From assembly GCA_029261435.1 (NCBI GenBank), contig JAJDBI010000043.1, positions 1-6,413 on the forward strand: a stretch of 6,413 bases of DNA, in the 5' to 3' direction. Below the pieces are notes generated by a model that saw only the letters and a program-made list of their open reading frames with translations, searched no databases and was not told where the DNA came from. The stretch is from Nitrospinaceae bacterium (GTDB lineage Bacteria > Nitrospinota > Nitrospinia > Nitrospinales > VA-1). The position numbers and the translations under genes were made by a program. The stretch's first letter is position 1, and every line of letters begins with the position of its first letter. This document shows, piece by piece, positions 5,826 through 6,413 of the stretch.

Positions 5826-6413
5826 CTAATCTTCTAAAATATAGTTCTTGGGACTGACCGGCACACCGTTGAGCAATACTTCATAATGGAGATGAGGCCC
5901 AGTGCTCCGCCCGGTATTTCCAACCAGCGAAACTACATGCCCACGCTTGACACGGTCTCCCACTTTAACCAGATGTTTCGAGTTATGGCCATAACGAGTG
6001 ACAATGCCATAACCATGGTCTATCTCAACCAGATTGCCATAACCATATTCTCTTCCTTCAACCACAACCACACCATCTGCCGTAGCACGAACCGGAGCCC
6101 CGTTTCGAGCCGCAATATCCCAGCCTTCATGTTTCTCCCTTAAGCCTGTAAAGGGGGATTTTCTGAACCCAAAGCTGGAAGTCACCCAACCACGAGTCGG
6201 CCAGATTGAAGGAGTTGAAGAAAGAAAAGATTTTTGATTCTTAAAGAAATCATCCAGTTCCTGAAAGCTAATACTCTGAATTTTTGCCTGCCTGCCTAAA
6301 TGATCCAGCCCATTAGATAAACGATCAACCATACTAGCCGCACCTCGACCCATGGCTGTCGTGAAACTGTTAGTGCTCAATCCATAAGGGCCACCAACAC
6401 CCCAGTTTTTCTC
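5826..6413 (-). CDS. M23-family (LytM-type) metallopeptidase, start beyond right edge
   Basis: The reading frame is open to the window edge: upstream of the TTG at 6380 it continues as EKNWGVGGPYG, and a GGP motif is common ahead of this domain. The TTG is therefore not the real start, and the N-terminus, where a membrane anchor or coiled coil would be expected, is missing. The catalytic domain is complete. Expected zinc ligands are His and Asp of HEGWD (codons at 6131-6129 and 6119-6117) and the last His of HLH (5888-5886). The His of RYGH (5987-5985) and the first His of HLH (5894-5892) complete the active site. All key residues are present, so it is expected to be an active endopeptidase cutting peptidoglycan cross-bridges in the periplasm, rather than an inactive activator such as EnvC or NlpD. 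It lies upstream of secA on the same strand, an order I recall from deltaproteobacteria-like genomes. Confidence 0.93.
   Translation of the reverse strand, partial: EKNWGVGGPYGLSTNSFTTAMGRGAASMVDRLSNGLDHLGRQAKIQSISFQELDDFFKNQKSFLSSTPSIWPTRGWVTSSFGFRKSPFTGLREKHEGWDIAARNGAPVRATADGVVVVEGREYGYGNLVEIDHGYGIVTRYGHNSKHLVKVGDRVKRGHVVSLVGNTGRSTGPHLHYEVLLNGVPVSPKNYILED

Noticed and set aside
5826..6380. The M23 gene starting at the TTG at 6380
   Set aside because: The frame continues without a stop to the window edge and includes a GGP motif typical of the region ahead of the domain, so the gene is treated as partial.
1..6413. A novel defence, mobile or biosynthetic system in the window
   Set aside because: All six coding regions belong to recognised families with housekeeping or broadly conserved roles, and no repeats, integrase, transposase or toxin-antitoxin pair is visible.

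Overview
The window looks like ordinary chromosomal housekeeping DNA from a Gram-negative bacterium of moderate, slightly AT-leaning base composition. The M23 peptidase followed by secA on one strand is an order I recall from deltaproteobacteria-like genomes. Together with the DjlA-like and CorC/HlyC-like proteins, this suggests a deltaproteobacterial or Nitrospinota-type organism. That placement is inference and of low confidence. I see no mobile element, CRISPR array, tRNA or rRNA, and no novel multi-gene system.

Layout, left to right. Positions 1-1047 (+) hold the 3' part of a CNNM/CorC/HlyC-type membrane protein, cut by the left edge. Its stop codon overlaps that of a convergent DjlA-like co-chaperone (1044-1766, -), which has a glycine-rich N-terminal segment, a TerB-like middle and a C-terminal J-domain. 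A 130-base divergent spacer carries candidate promoters for the co-chaperone. It leads to a small Dabb-domain protein (1897-2187, +) with a strong ribosome binding site. A 190-base gene-free stretch with two inverted repeats comes next. It precedes a DksA/TraR zinc-finger protein with a long histone-H1-like lysine/alanine tail (2378-3091, +).

On the right half, secA (3100-5661, -) ends 8 bases from the dksA-like stop. SecA is complete, with both nucleotide-binding folds and the C-terminal zinc-binding SEC-C motif. Just upstream lie a near-consensus sigma70-type promoter (TTGGCA, 18 bases, TATAAT) and a hairpin that probably ends transcription of the M23 metallopeptidase gene (5826 to the right edge, -). 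The reading frame of that gene stays open through the edge, so its true start is outside the window.

The genes share a loose envelope and stress theme: SecA exports proteins, the M23 enzyme trims peptidoglycan, the J-protein probably recruits DnaK at the inner membrane, and the DksA-like protein may adjust transcription. Apart from M23-secA, nothing indicates that they form one operon. The most unusual item is the DksA-like protein, whose lysine-rich tail (about 46% Lys over 110 residues, including four hexapeptide repeats) is joined to an apparently intact RNA-polymerase-binding module.
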